This document shows, one piece after another, positions 1 through 5,458 of a stretch of DNA of 6,032 nt; the first letter of the stretch is position 1, and each line of letters starts with the position of its first letter. Below the pieces are notes generated by a model. That model worked only from the letters and a program-made list of their open reading frames with translations, made no database searches and was not told the origin of the DNA. A program made the position numbers and the translations under genes. Origin of the DNA: Succinatimonas hippei (GTDB lineage Bacteria; Pseudomonadota; Gammaproteobacteria; Enterobacterales; Succinivibrionaceae); assembly GCA_004557545.1 (NCBI GenBank), contig SFGV01000085.1, forward strand, positions 1 to 6,032. The letters are read 5' to 3'.

Positions 1-93
1 CTATCATCAGACAATACATTGAAAACCAGAATACCCCCGATTAGGCGCCTTATATCCCCGGGCTGAAGCCCGGGGTTTTACGGCGCTTTTTTG
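1..93. mobile_element. End of an IS200/IS605-family element with terminal hairpin
   Basis: A perfect 8-bp stem with a TGAA loop occupies 56-75 (CCCCGGGC, TGAA, GCCCGGGG). It is flanked by TTATAT on the left and TTTTACGGCGC on the right. This is the layout of the subterminal hairpin that TnpA recognises in IS200/IS605 elements, and it directly follows the tnpA tail. The outer boundary is inferred to be near 93. On the minus strand the flank there ends in TTTAT (98-94), a sequence similar to the short T-rich target motifs these elements insert next to. If so, the element landed in the T-tract of the eda terminator. The family is fairly sure, the exact boundary is not. Confidence 0.6.
3..44 (+). 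CDS. tnpA: C-terminal tail of IS200/IS605 Y1 transposase TnpA (partial)
   Basis: Only the last 13 codons lie in the window. They read IIRQYIENQNTPD followed by a TAG stop at 42-44. The family knowledge used is that IS200-type TnpA proteins, small single-tyrosine HUH transposases that move single-stranded DNA, often end in a helix of the form VxxYIExQ. The placement supports the call: the stop lies 11 bases before a perfect hairpin of the sort that forms the ends of these elements. The catalytic HUH motif and tyrosine lie outside the window, so activity cannot be judged. The fragment is short, and the call rests on this ending plus the hairpin. Confidence 0.6.
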   Translation: MIRQYIENQNTPD

Positions 94-96
94 ATA

Positions 97-126
97 AAAG
101 CCTCCCTTCTTTAAAAGAGAGGCTTT
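97..126 (-). terminator. Intrinsic terminator of the kdgK-eda operon
   Basis: Read on the minus strand, arms AAAGCCTC (126-119) and GAGGCTTT (104-97) form an 8-bp stem. The T-run continues TTTTA toward the left. It lies about 30 bases past the eda stop. The loop is long (14 nt) but can partly pair within itself. The T-tract is interrupted soon after by sequence attributed to the IS end, so the terminator may be weaker than the original. Confidence 0.55.
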
Positions 127-155
127 CAGTCAGAGGAACTAATAAAGCTATGAGA

Positions 156-800
156 TTAGCCTAAGCTCTTAACCATGCCACAGATCTTCTGGCAGGCCGC
201 GACCACTCCGTCCCAGTCCTTTGCCTTGACGCACGCCGAAGGCGGCACGAAGCTGCCGCCGGCGGCCGCTACATTCTTAAGGCTTAAGTACTCAAGCAGG
301 TTGTCGAGGTTTACCCCGCCTGTAGGGACAAACTTAAGCATCGCGTAAGGTCCCTGGAGCGCCTTTAGGGTCTTGACCCCGCCATAAGCGCCCGCCGGGA
401 AGAATTTTACAAGCCTAAGGCCGAAGTCCAGCGCCTGCTCAAGATCCGCCGGTGTGACGGTGCCCGGGCATACCGGCATGTTGTGCTTTAAGCACCAGTC
501 GACTACCTTGGGGTTAAAGCCCGGGGTGATCACGAACTTGCCGCCGCGCTTCTGGGTCTCAATGGCGTGGTCAACATCATGCACGGTACCGGCGCCGACA
601 ATGATCTCCGGCACTTCCTTTGCCATGCGCTCCATAGCCTCACCGCCGGCGTCGGTTCTGAAGGTAACCTCGGCAACCGGGATCCCGCCTTTTACCAGAG
701 CGCGGGCAAGCGGAACCGCGTCGTTTGGATCATCTAAGGTCACCAGCGGAACAATACGGTACTCCGCTATCTTGTCAAAAATATTCCCAGTTAAAGTCAT
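156..800 (-). CDS. eda: 2-keto-3-deoxy-6-phosphogluconate (KDPG) aldolase, Eda
   Basis: This class I aldolase cleaves KDPG to pyruvate and D-glyceraldehyde-3-phosphate, the last step of the Entner-Doudoroff and uronate routes, in the cytoplasm. From the chosen start the protein is 214 aa, against 213 in E. coli. Visible hallmarks are VAEVTFRT with the catalytic Glu at about 44, VGAGTV at 68-73, LVKFFPAGAYGG with the Schiff-base Lys at about 132, FVPTGGV around 157-163, and GGSFVPP near 181-187. An upstream TTG at 827 would add nine residues and overlap kdgK. The ATG at 800 is preferred because it has GGAG at 810-813, nine bases upstream, and its first residues fit the family. It lies 16 bases after the kdgK stop and is cotranscribed with it. 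Eda can also act on 2-keto-4-hydroxyglutarate, but the kdgK linkage points to KDPG. Confidence 0.95.
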   Translation of the reverse strand: MTLTGNIFDKIAEYRIVPLVTLDDPNDAVPLARALVKGGIPVAEVTFRTDAGGEAMERMAKEVPEIIVGAGTVHDVDHAIETQKRGGKFVITPGFNPKVVDWCLKHNMPVCPGTVTPADLEQALDFGLRLVKFFPAGAYGGVKTLKALQGPYAMLKFVPTGGVNLDNLLEYLSLKNVAAAGGSFVPPSACVKAKDWDGVVAACQKICGMVKSLG

Positions 801-816
801 CTGCTCAATCTCCGTA

Positions 817-1776
817 TCAAAGCTCAACGCGCTTGTGAGTCTTCATGAAATCGGCAAGCTGCGCCTTGGTCGGCAGACCCTCATTGTCACCCACGAAAGT
901 GCACTGAATGGCGCCGATGGCGCTACCGCGCTCAACGCAGGCTACAGGATCAAGCCCTTCCATAAGTCCTGTCAGAACACCGGCGGCAAAGCCATCACCG
1001 GCGCCTACGGTATCCACGACCTTATCAATGACAAAGCCAGGAACCATAGTCTCTTTGCCGTTCTCCTCCAAAAGCAGGGCGCCCTTGGGACCACACTTGG
1101 TAACCACGGCCTTGGCGCCTAATTTCTTGTAGAAAGCGTTGATCTCATGGGCGTTCTCGGTACCGCAGAGAATTGCTCCCTCACCCTCGCCCGGAAGCAC
1201 CAGATCCGCCTTTGAGGCCAGATCGTTTATATATGAAACCATGACCTCCTTTGAAGGCCAGAGCTGGGGACGCAGATTAGGGTCAAAGGACACGAAGAGT
1301 CCCGCCTGACGGGCTTTTTTGAGCATCAGTCTTACCGCCGCGCGGGTTGAGTCAGAAAGCGCCGGCAGAATGCCGGTAAGATGCAGATAGCCAAAGCGCG
1401 AGAAGTCGATCTTATCGACATCCTCTTCACTCAAAGTTGAGGCCGCCGATCCTGCCCTGAAGTAGAAGATCTCAGGATCGCCCTTTGAGACCTTGCTCTT
1501 GAGCATAAAGCCGGTACGACGCTCCTTGGTATAGATAACCAGTGAATTATCGATGCCGTTCTCATTTAAGGTTCTGGAGATGAGCTTGCCGAAAGGATCA
1601 TCGCCAAGCTTTGTAAGGTAGGCGGTAGGATGCCCGAGGCGGGCAGAACCTGTGGCTACGTTAAACTCGGCTCCGGCAACGGCCAGACTGTAGCCCTTTA
1701 CGCTGTCAAGCGGTCCCTCGGTCTGGGCTATAAGAAGACCCATAGGCTCACCGGCAAGTAGCAGTCCCTTACTCAT
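817..1776 (-). CDS. kdgK: 2-keto-3-deoxygluconate kinase, PfkB/ribokinase family
   Basis: This kinase phosphorylates 2-keto-3-deoxygluconate (KDG) with ATP to KDPG, the substrate of the Eda encoded next. It is 319 aa, normal for the family. The N-terminal PfkB signature is AGAEFNVATGSARLG (34-48). The substrate region FYFRAGSAAS (104-113) is typical of KDG kinases, as is FDPNLRPQLW (164-173). The C-terminal PfkB motif DTVGAGDGFAAG (255-266) carries the catalytic base Asp261 and the anion hole. The ATG start is supported by AGGAG at 1785-1789, eight bases upstream. It is the first gene of the minus-strand operon and is divergent from the GntR-type regulator. No upper-pathway gene (uxaABC, uxuAB, kdu) is in view, so the source of KDG is not shown. 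Fructokinase is the main alternative but fits the RAGSAAS motif less well. Confidence 0.93.
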   Translation of the reverse strand: MSKGLLLAGEPMGLLIAQTEGPLDSVKGYSLAVAGAEFNVATGSARLGHPTAYLTKLGDDPFGKLISRTLNENGIDNSLVIYTKERRTGFMLKSKVSKGDPEIFYFRAGSAASTLSEEDVDKIDFSRFGYLHLTGILPALSDSTRAAVRLMLKKARQAGLFVSFDPNLRPQLWPSKEVMVSYINDLASKADLVLPGEGEGAILCGTENAHEINAFYKKLGAKAVVTKCGPKGALLLEENGKETMVPGFVIDKVVDTVGAGDGFAAGVLTGLMEGLDPVACVERGSAIGAIQCTFVGDNEGLPTKAQLADFMKTHKRVEL

Positions 1777-1821
1777 ATTGATAACTCCTGCAAACAGACA
1801 ATTTAAATAAAGCTTATGTTG

Positions 1822-1827
1822 GTTATA
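1822..1827 (-). promoter_or_regulatory. Possible -10 of the kdgK-eda promoter
   Basis: On the minus strand the sequence reads TATAAC, five of six matches to the sigma-70 -10 box, about 45 bases before the kdgK ATG. No good -35 box is seen 16-18 bases further upstream, which would fit an activator-dependent promoter. The CRP-like palindrome lies about 85 bases upstream of the implied start site. This is a tentative call. Confidence 0.3.
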
Positions 1828-1890
1828 GGAAGAGGCGTGCTGAGGCCTGTATCCATTTACTGGGATCCTAGTTCAAAAACCCCCTTTTAC

Positions 1891-1908
1891 TGTGATGACA
1901 TGATCACA
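1891..1908. promoter_or_regulatory. CRP-like inverted repeat
   Basis: TGTGAT and ATCACA form a perfect 6-bp inverted repeat around six bases. The half-sites are those of the CRP consensus (TGTGA and TCACA), but they are separated by eight bases, not the usual six. It may be a weak CRP site, or an operator for another regulator with a similar half-site. Catabolite control of a KDG operon would make sense. Confidence 0.4.
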
Positions 1909-1948
1909 CTTTGCCTAAGTGATCTGATCTATTTTGTAAGAAAAAGGT

Positions 1949-1960
1949 CGATCATGATCG
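1949..1960. promoter_or_regulatory. 12-bp perfect palindrome containing two GATC sites
   Basis: CGATCATGATCG is a perfect 12-bp palindrome in the divergent control region. It contains two GATC tetramers and sits within a cluster of seven. It could be a protein-binding site sensitive to Dam methylation. No protein is assigned. Confidence 0.3.
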
Positions 1961-1999
1961 CAAGATCTGCTACGCGGGGCACATGAAATCACTTTTCTG

Positions 2000-2013
2000 G
2001 TATGCTTGCATAC
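2000..2013. promoter_or_regulatory. Candidate operator for the divergent FCD regulator
   Basis: GTATGC and GCATAC form a perfect inverted repeat around TT. The wider context is CTGGTATGCTTGCATACAAC, which resembles the TGGTATACCA-like operators of uronate FCD regulators such as UxuR and ExuR, but with a wider centre. It lies between the two divergent genes, which suits autoregulation and operon control. Assignment is by resemblance only. Confidence 0.4.
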
Positions 2014-2078
2014 AACATGGCGCCCTCTTCGCGCGTTCCGAAGCAGAATAAAAAGGCACCTGTATCAATGGGCTGTTA

Positions 2079-2084
2079 TATAGT
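2079..2084 (+). promoter_or_regulatory. Possible -10 of the GntR-type regulator gene
   Basis: TATAGT matches the sigma-70 -10 box at five of six positions, inside TTATATAGTAAAAAAT. No recognisable -35 is seen at the right distance. It would give a leader of nearly 190 bases before the preferred start codon, which is long. Confidence 0.25.
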
Positions 2085-2124
2085 AAAAAATACGGCACGC
2101 GAAGCGTTAACCTTATCCTCAGAG

Positions 2125-2137
2125 GTTATCTGATAAC
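2125..2137. promoter_or_regulatory. 13-bp inverted repeat upstream of the regulator gene
   Basis: GTTATC and GATAAC form a perfect inverted repeat around a single T. The right half overlaps the octamer TGATAACT, which recurs just before the kdgK start (1779-1786). The placement about 40 bases downstream of the candidate -10 at 2079 would suit repression of the regulator gene. It is a second candidate operator, distinct in sequence from that at 2000-2013. Confidence 0.35.
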
Positions 2138-2274
2138 TACACAGGCTCAGCATAACCTTCAGGATACACATCAGGTATGCTGTCAGAAGAACAGAGTTCC
2201 GCGCCTTTTTGATATCAATTACAAGACAGGAGGCGGCGCTTTACGCTACTTGCGGAAATGGCGCCTGTTTTTGG

Positions 2275-2988
2275 ATGAACGAATTCTATCTTTCCACGGA
2301 ATTTGCGGTTGAGAATACCAAGGAACCAATCAACCAGCAAATCTACCGTTTTTTGAAAAAAGCGATCATTGAATGCCGGCTTCTGCCAGGCGATCCGCTC
2401 TCAGAAAACGAGGTCTCATCCAAATTCAAAACCAAGATCTCCCGCCAGCCGGTGCGCGAGGCTCTGATCAAACTTGCCGAGAATGACTTTGTCGAGATAG
2501 CCCCCAAGAAGACCACCAAGGTCGCGAGGATCTCAAAACAGGACATCTTTCAGGGAGCCGATATAAGAATGGCGCTTGAGGGCTACGCCATACGCAAGCT
2601 CGGCAACCTTATAAATGATGATGTAATAAAAACCCTTGAGCAGAATGTGCAGCGCCAGTGCGACGCCGCGGAACGCTACGATCTGCATGAGCACTTCCGT
2701 CTTGATGACGAGTTTCACAAGACTCTGGTGTGCACCGCAGGTCTTGACCGGGCCTGGCGGATTGTCGAAGGAGTCAAGGGCTCCATGGATCGCGTGCGTT
2801 TTCTCTCACTTGAGTACGCGCTAACCCCTATCACCGTAACCTCTGAAGCCCACCTTCAGATCCTCTCCTGTCTTAAAAAGAAAGATCTTGAGGGCGCTCA
2901 TGACGCGATGTACGGACACATCCGCACCACGCGCGATCAGCTGCAGAAGGTAATGGTAAAGTGCAAGAGCGAATGGTTCCGTGACTGA
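2275..2988 (+). CDS. GntR-family transcriptional regulator, FCD (FadR-type) subfamily
   Basis: From the ATG at 2275 the protein is 237 aa, normal for the subfamily. Residues about 17-87 form the winged helix-turn-helix, with PGDPLSENEVSSKF followed by the recognition region ISRQPVREALIKLAENDFVEI. Residues about 91-225 form the all-helical FCD effector domain. The four metal ligands expected in FCD domains are present with normal spacing: Asp144, His148, His193 and His215. It is divergent from kdgK-eda, so it probably represses that operon and responds to KDG or a uronate; this is inference from position. The start is uncertain. A TTG at 2209 would add 22 residues; neither start has a good ribosome site, and a strong AGGAGG at 2228-2233 has no start codon at the right distance. 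It is not the IclR-type KdgR of enterobacteria. Confidence 0.88.
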   Translation: MNEFYLSTEFAVENTKEPINQQIYRFLKKAIIECRLLPGDPLSENEVSSKFKTKISRQPVREALIKLAENDFVEIAPKKTTKVARISKQDIFQGADIRMALEGYAIRKLGNLINDDVIKTLEQNVQRQCDAAERYDLHEHFRLDDEFHKTLVCTAGLDRAWRIVEGVKGSMDRVRFLSLEYALTPITVTSEAHLQILSCLKKKDLEGAHDAMYGHIRTTRDQLQKVMVKCKSEWFRD

Positions 2989-3019
2989 CGGCTGACTGCG
3001 CAAAAAACTGATTTTGATA

Positions 3020-3048
3020 TTTAAAAGCGGGGAATAACCCCTTATTAT
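3020..3048 (+). promoter_or_regulatory. Probable promoter of the BI-1-like gene
   Basis: TTTAAA (3020-3025, four of six matches to -35) and TATTAT (3043-3048, five of six matches to -10) are separated by 17 bases. The implied start, near 3055, precedes the RBS by about 40 bases. The same stretch also contains a small GGGG/CCCC hairpin (3029-3041) that could end the regulator transcript. Confidence 0.4.
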
Positions 3049-3056
3049 TGATTACA

Positions 3057-3078
3057 GGCAGGCGCATTCGCGTCTGCC
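3057..3078 (+). promoter_or_regulatory. Stem-loop in the 5' leader of the BI-1-like gene
   Basis: GGCAGGCGC and GCGTCTGCC pair over nine positions (one G-U) around the loop ATTC. It begins within a few bases of the predicted transcription start and ends 15 bases before the ribosome site. It could stabilise the 5' end of the mRNA. It could also be the terminator of the upstream regulator gene, though the following TTATGATTTT is a poor T-tract. Confidence 0.4.
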
Positions 3079-3102
3079 CGTTATGATTTTACTGGAGATC
3101 AA

Positions 3103-3870
3103 ATGAACCTTACCAACATGCGTTCAACCAACCCGGCCATCGGGGTTATGAACCGGGCGGCCGGAACTTTCAACTTCGGCGGAGAAGGAGCTCAGGCCAA
3201 CGCGGCTACTGTGTCCGGAACCACAACCAAATCGCTCATCCTCATAGCCCTCACCATGGTGATTGGCTGGCTGTCCATGGCTTACACCATAAGCTCTGTC
3301 TATGAAACCCAGACCCTGCCTATGGGACTGGTTTACGGTCCGATGATCGTTGGACTTATCGCGGCGGTTGTAACCTGCTTCAAGCCGCAGTACTCACCGA
3401 TAACCGCTCCGCTCTACGCGGTATGCGAGGGCGCCTGCCTGGGCGCGCTCTCCGGCGTATTTGAGTTCAAATACCCCGGAATAGTCTCAACCGCGGTCAT
3501 GTCCACCTTTGTAGTGGTCATGGTCATGCTCGCGCTGTGGAAATTCCACATTATCGTTCCTACCCAGCGCTTCCGCTCCGTGGTAATGAGCGCCACTCTG
3601 GCGGTGTGCCTGCTTTATCTTCTGGACATGGTTTTCCACATGTTCGGATCAGCCCTGTTGCCTACCACCGGCGCGCTGGCCGTGGGCATTTCGCTCATTG
3701 TCTGCCTCATCGCCTCGATGAACCTTATTCTGGATTTTGACAATATCCAGACCTCCGTTGAACAGGGACTACCCAAGTACTTTGAGTACTTCAACGCGTT
3801 CTCACTTCTCGTGACCATCTGCTGGCTTTATATTCAGATCCTGCAGCTGCTCTCACAGCGTGAGAACTGA
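3103..3870 (+). CDS. Bax inhibitor-1 (BI-1)/YccA-type integral membrane protein, BaxI_1-like
   Basis: This 255-aa protein has a polar N-terminal stretch containing MRSTNPAI, a start signature of the BaxI_1 group. Seven hydrophobic segments follow at roughly 44-64, 73-93, 99-120, 126-148, 159-179, 189-211 and 229-250. The C-terminal signature is clear: LILDFDNIQ (208-215) and GLPKYFEYFNAFSLLVTICWLYIQILQLL (222-250, key residues PKY, E228, WLY). Relatives are inner-membrane proteins of the TMBIM superfamily; B. subtilis YetJ is a pH-sensitive calcium leak channel and E. coli YccA modulates FtsH. The true role here is unknown. Acidic residues D175, D211 and D213 in or near membrane segments could serve in proton or cation gating, which is inference. 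GGAG at 3094-3097 supports the ATG. It is a single-gene unit ended by a strong terminator. Confidence 0.88.
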   Translation: MNLTNMRSTNPAIGVMNRAAGTFNFGGEGAQANAATVSGTTTKSLILIALTMVIGWLSMAYTISSVYETQTLPMGLVYGPMIVGLIAAVVTCFKPQYSPITAPLYAVCEGACLGALSGVFEFKYPGIVSTAVMSTFVVVMVMLALWKFHIIVPTQRFRSVVMSATLAVCLLYLLDMVFHMFGSALLPTTGALAVGISLIVCLIASMNLILDFDNIQTSVEQGLPKYFEYFNAFSLLVTICWLYIQILQLLSQREN

Positions 3871-3890
3871 TAAAGAAGAAGCATGATCCT

Positions 3891-3919
3891 AAAAGACCGC
3901 CCACCGGGCGGTCTTTTTT
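3891..3919 (+). terminator. Strong intrinsic terminator after the BI-1-like gene
   Basis: AAAAGACCGCCC and GGGCGGTCTTTT form a GC-rich stem of nine to twelve pairs around the loop ACC, followed by TTTTTTATTTT. It starts 20 bases after the stop codon. The A-run on the left means it could also work on the other strand. It separates the BI-1-like gene from pheA. Confidence 0.92.
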
Positions 3920-3984
3920 ATTTTAAGAGTGGCAAATGATCTGTGGACGCGCCCGCGAATGTTAAGATCAAAGGGATGGACAAA

Positions 3985-3990
3985 AAGGAG
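3985..3990 (+). promoter_or_regulatory. Ribosome binding site that fixes the pheA start
   Basis: AAGGAG lies six bases before the ATG at 3997. Upstream in-frame starts (GTG at 3943, ATG at 3976) have no comparable site, and their extra residues do not resemble chorismate mutase. Confidence 0.85.
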
Positions 3991-3996
3991 CTTTGC

Positions 3997-5160
3997 ATGA
4001 GAGATCTTAAGACCTGCCGCGAGGAAATCGATAGTATTGACCGTCAAATCATCGAACTTCTCAATAAAAGACGTGGTGTCGCTGAAGACATAGCCGAATG
4101 CAAGCTTAAAGACGGCAAACAGATCTCAGATCAGAGCCGAGAAGGCGCGAAGCTGCGTGACGTGCACGAGCAGTCGCTCAGGCTCGGTCTTCCGGGAGAT
4201 TTCGGCGCGGATGTTTTCCGCGCGATCATGCGCAATACCGTCGCTTATGAAAGGCGCTATATTGTAGAACGCCTGCGTCATGAGGGAATAAAACGTGACA
4301 GCTCTATTGCCTATCTTGGTGGAGTCGGCTCCTACTCTCATCTGGCGGCGGTCAAATTCACCGATTTTTATACCGGCAGCGTGCGTATGGAAGGCTGTCC
4401 CAGTTTTGAGCAGGTCGAGGCTTTAGTCTCATCAGGCAATTGCGAATTCGGGATCCTGCCGATTGAAAACTCAAGCTCAGGCAGCATCAATCAGGTGCTC
4501 GATGTGCTTCAGGGCTCATCAGCGACCTTTGTAGGTGAGGTGTTCTACCCCATAGATCACGCGGTTCTCACCTGCGGCGCGGCCAGTCTTGAAAGCATAA
4601 AAGATATTTACGCCCATCCCCAGCCTATTGAGCAGTGCTCACGTTATATAAAGGACTTTATGCCCAACGTAAGAATCCACTACATGAAGGCCTCCTCCGA
4701 GGCCATGAAGACAGTAGCGGATCTTCATGACCCTTCCTGCGCCGCAATCGCGGGCCATCACGCCGGAGCCTATTACGGTCTGGTTCCGGTAATGGATAAC
4801 ATCGCCAACAACACCCATAACTTCACCAGGTTTATCGTGATCTCGATGACACCGATCACCGTGCCTGAGAATGTGCCGGCCAAAACCTCCATAAGCTTTA
4901 CCGTGCAGAAGTACACGCCCGGCTCGCTTATAAACGTATTGAACGAATTCTCAAGCCGCGGGATCAACCTTACCAAATTAAGCTCCCGTCCCAGTCTTTC
5001 ATCCGGGCACGGAACCTGGGAGGAGATCTTTTTTGCCGATGTGCAGGCCAATATCTCCTCCATCACGATGCAGGAGTGTCTTGAGAAGGTCAAAAAAGAA
5101 ACCTCCTACTTCAAGCTGCTCGGATGCTATGAAAGTGATGAGGAGAACAAGACCAAATAG
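3997..5160 (+). CDS. pheA: Bifunctional chorismate mutase/prephenate dehydratase (P-protein)
   Basis: This cytoplasmic enzyme converts chorismate to prephenate and then to phenylpyruvate, the phenylalanine branch. It is 387 aa (E. coli 386). The AroQ mutase domain (about 1-90) has Arg8, Arg25, Lys36, Asp45, Arg48 and Glu49 aligned with E. coli active-site residues, but Glu85 replaces Gln88. The dehydratase domain (about 103-285) shows LGGVGSYSHLAA, PIENSSSGSINQV, HPQPIEQCS and NFTRF with catalytic Thr277. The ACT domain (about 295-380) binds phenylalanine; the GALV and ESRP motifs read GSLI (309-312) and SSRP (329-332), and WEE is kept. The upstream GTG at 3943 is rejected in favour of the ATG with a good ribosome site. 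It is a single gene after a terminator. No pheL-like Phe-rich leader or attenuator is visible between 3920 and 3997, so control may rest on allostery or a distant signal. Confidence 0.97.
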   Translation: MRDLKTCREEIDSIDRQIIELLNKRRGVAEDIAECKLKDGKQISDQSREGAKLRDVHEQSLRLGLPGDFGADVFRAIMRNTVAYERRYIVERLRHEGIKRDSSIAYLGGVGSYSHLAAVKFTDFYTGSVRMEGCPSFEQVEALVSSGNCEFGILPIENSSSGSINQVLDVLQGSSATFVGEVFYPIDHAVLTCGAASLESIKDIYAHPQPIEQCSRYIKDFMPNVRIHYMKASSEAMKTVADLHDPSCAAIAGHHAGAYYGLVPVMDNIANNTHNFTRFIVISMTPITVPENVPAKTSISFTVQKYTPGSLINVLNEFSSRGINLTKLSSRPSLSSGHGTWEEIFFADVQANISSITMQECLEKVKKETSYFKLLGCYESDEENKTK

Positions 5161-5239
5161 ACCGAAGCACTGCCTGAAAAAACGCTTTGACATAACAATC
5201 TGAGCTCATTGAGCAGGCAAGCAGTTCAAATTCTTCCAG

Positions 5240-5271
5240 AAAAAAACAAAGCCGGGTCAATGACCGGGCTT
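5240..5271 (-). terminator. Intrinsic terminator facing the minus strand
   Basis: On the minus strand, AAGCC and GGTC pair with GACC and GGCTT around an ATT loop, with one C-C mismatch in the middle. A TTTGTTTTTTT tract follows. The tract points away from pheA, so it fits a transcript coming from the right on the minus strand, where only a weak reading frame remains. On the plus strand it would lack a T-tract. Confidence 0.5.
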
Positions 5272-5325
5272 AGGCGCCATCTTTAAACACCTATCTACCT
5301 GAAGACGGCATTTTTTACCTGCCTT

Positions 5326-5439
5326 TTAAAAACGCGATTTTCTGACAGGCTTTCTGGTTTTCACGATAGAAAAAATAAAACTTTCTTTTCCAATAGGGTG
5401 TTTCTCCAACAGCCTCAATGTGACAATTTTGTTTTTCAT
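5326..5439 (-). pseudogene. Possible 3' remnant of a minus-strand gene
   Basis: From an ATG at 5437-5439 the frame gives a basic 37-aa peptide (MKNKIVTLRLLEKHPIGKES at the start, ending KSRF). The same frame stays open to the right, without an ATG, past 5590 and into the antisense of the ATPase gene. In that extension the 33-bp repeats read as 11-residue units (TCKIDK, ICNIDK, FFNTDN at the start of each). A minus-strand terminator lies about 55 bases past the stop, as expected for a real gene end. I do not recognise the product. It may be a chance open frame in AT-rich DNA. Confidence 0.2.
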
Positions 5440-5458
5440 TGCTTGGCCATTCTCTAAG

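Larger units (their letters stand above)
1777..2274. promoter_or_regulatory. Divergent control region between kdgK and the GntR-type regulator
   Basis: Almost 500 bases carry no convincing gene. They contain four separate inverted repeats (listed individually), seven GATC sites within 1864-1967, and several GGTTAT/ATAACC elements (1821-1826, 2109-2114 in part, 2124-2129, 2152-2157). The octamer TGATAACT occurs at 1779-1786, just upstream of the kdgK start, and again at 2131-2138. A region this long and palindrome-rich between an operon and a divergent regulator suggests shared control, but no site can be assigned to a protein from sequence alone. Confidence 0.6.

Noticed and set aside
801..827. 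Start of eda at the TTG at 827
   Set aside because: It would overlap kdgK and add nine residues not typical of the family; the ATG at 800 with GGAG upstream gives the normal length.
454..1122. A 222-codon plus-strand open frame opposite eda and kdgK
   Set aside because: The sequence is low in recognisable motifs and lies entirely antisense to two well-supported enzymes; it is a shadow of their codon use.
2068..2133. A 21-codon open frame starting at the ATG at 2068 (MGCYIVKNTARE...)
   Set aside because: It lacks a good ribosome site, has no recognisable product and no run of one amino acid's codons; a leader peptide cannot be supported.
3920..3996. A pheL-type leader peptide and attenuator before pheA
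   Set aside because: No short Phe-rich frame is present, and the only hairpin with a T-tract belongs to the end of the upstream gene.
3943..3996. An 18-residue N-terminal extension of PheA from the GTG at 3943
   Set aside because: It has no ribosome site and does not resemble the mutase N-terminus; the ATG at 3997 has AAGGAG at ideal spacing.
5169..5225. Imperfect long-range pairing (ACTGCCTG with CAGGCAAGCAGT) after pheA
   Set aside because: The arms are short, need a bulge and enclose more than 35 bases with no T-tract; this is too weak to call a terminator.
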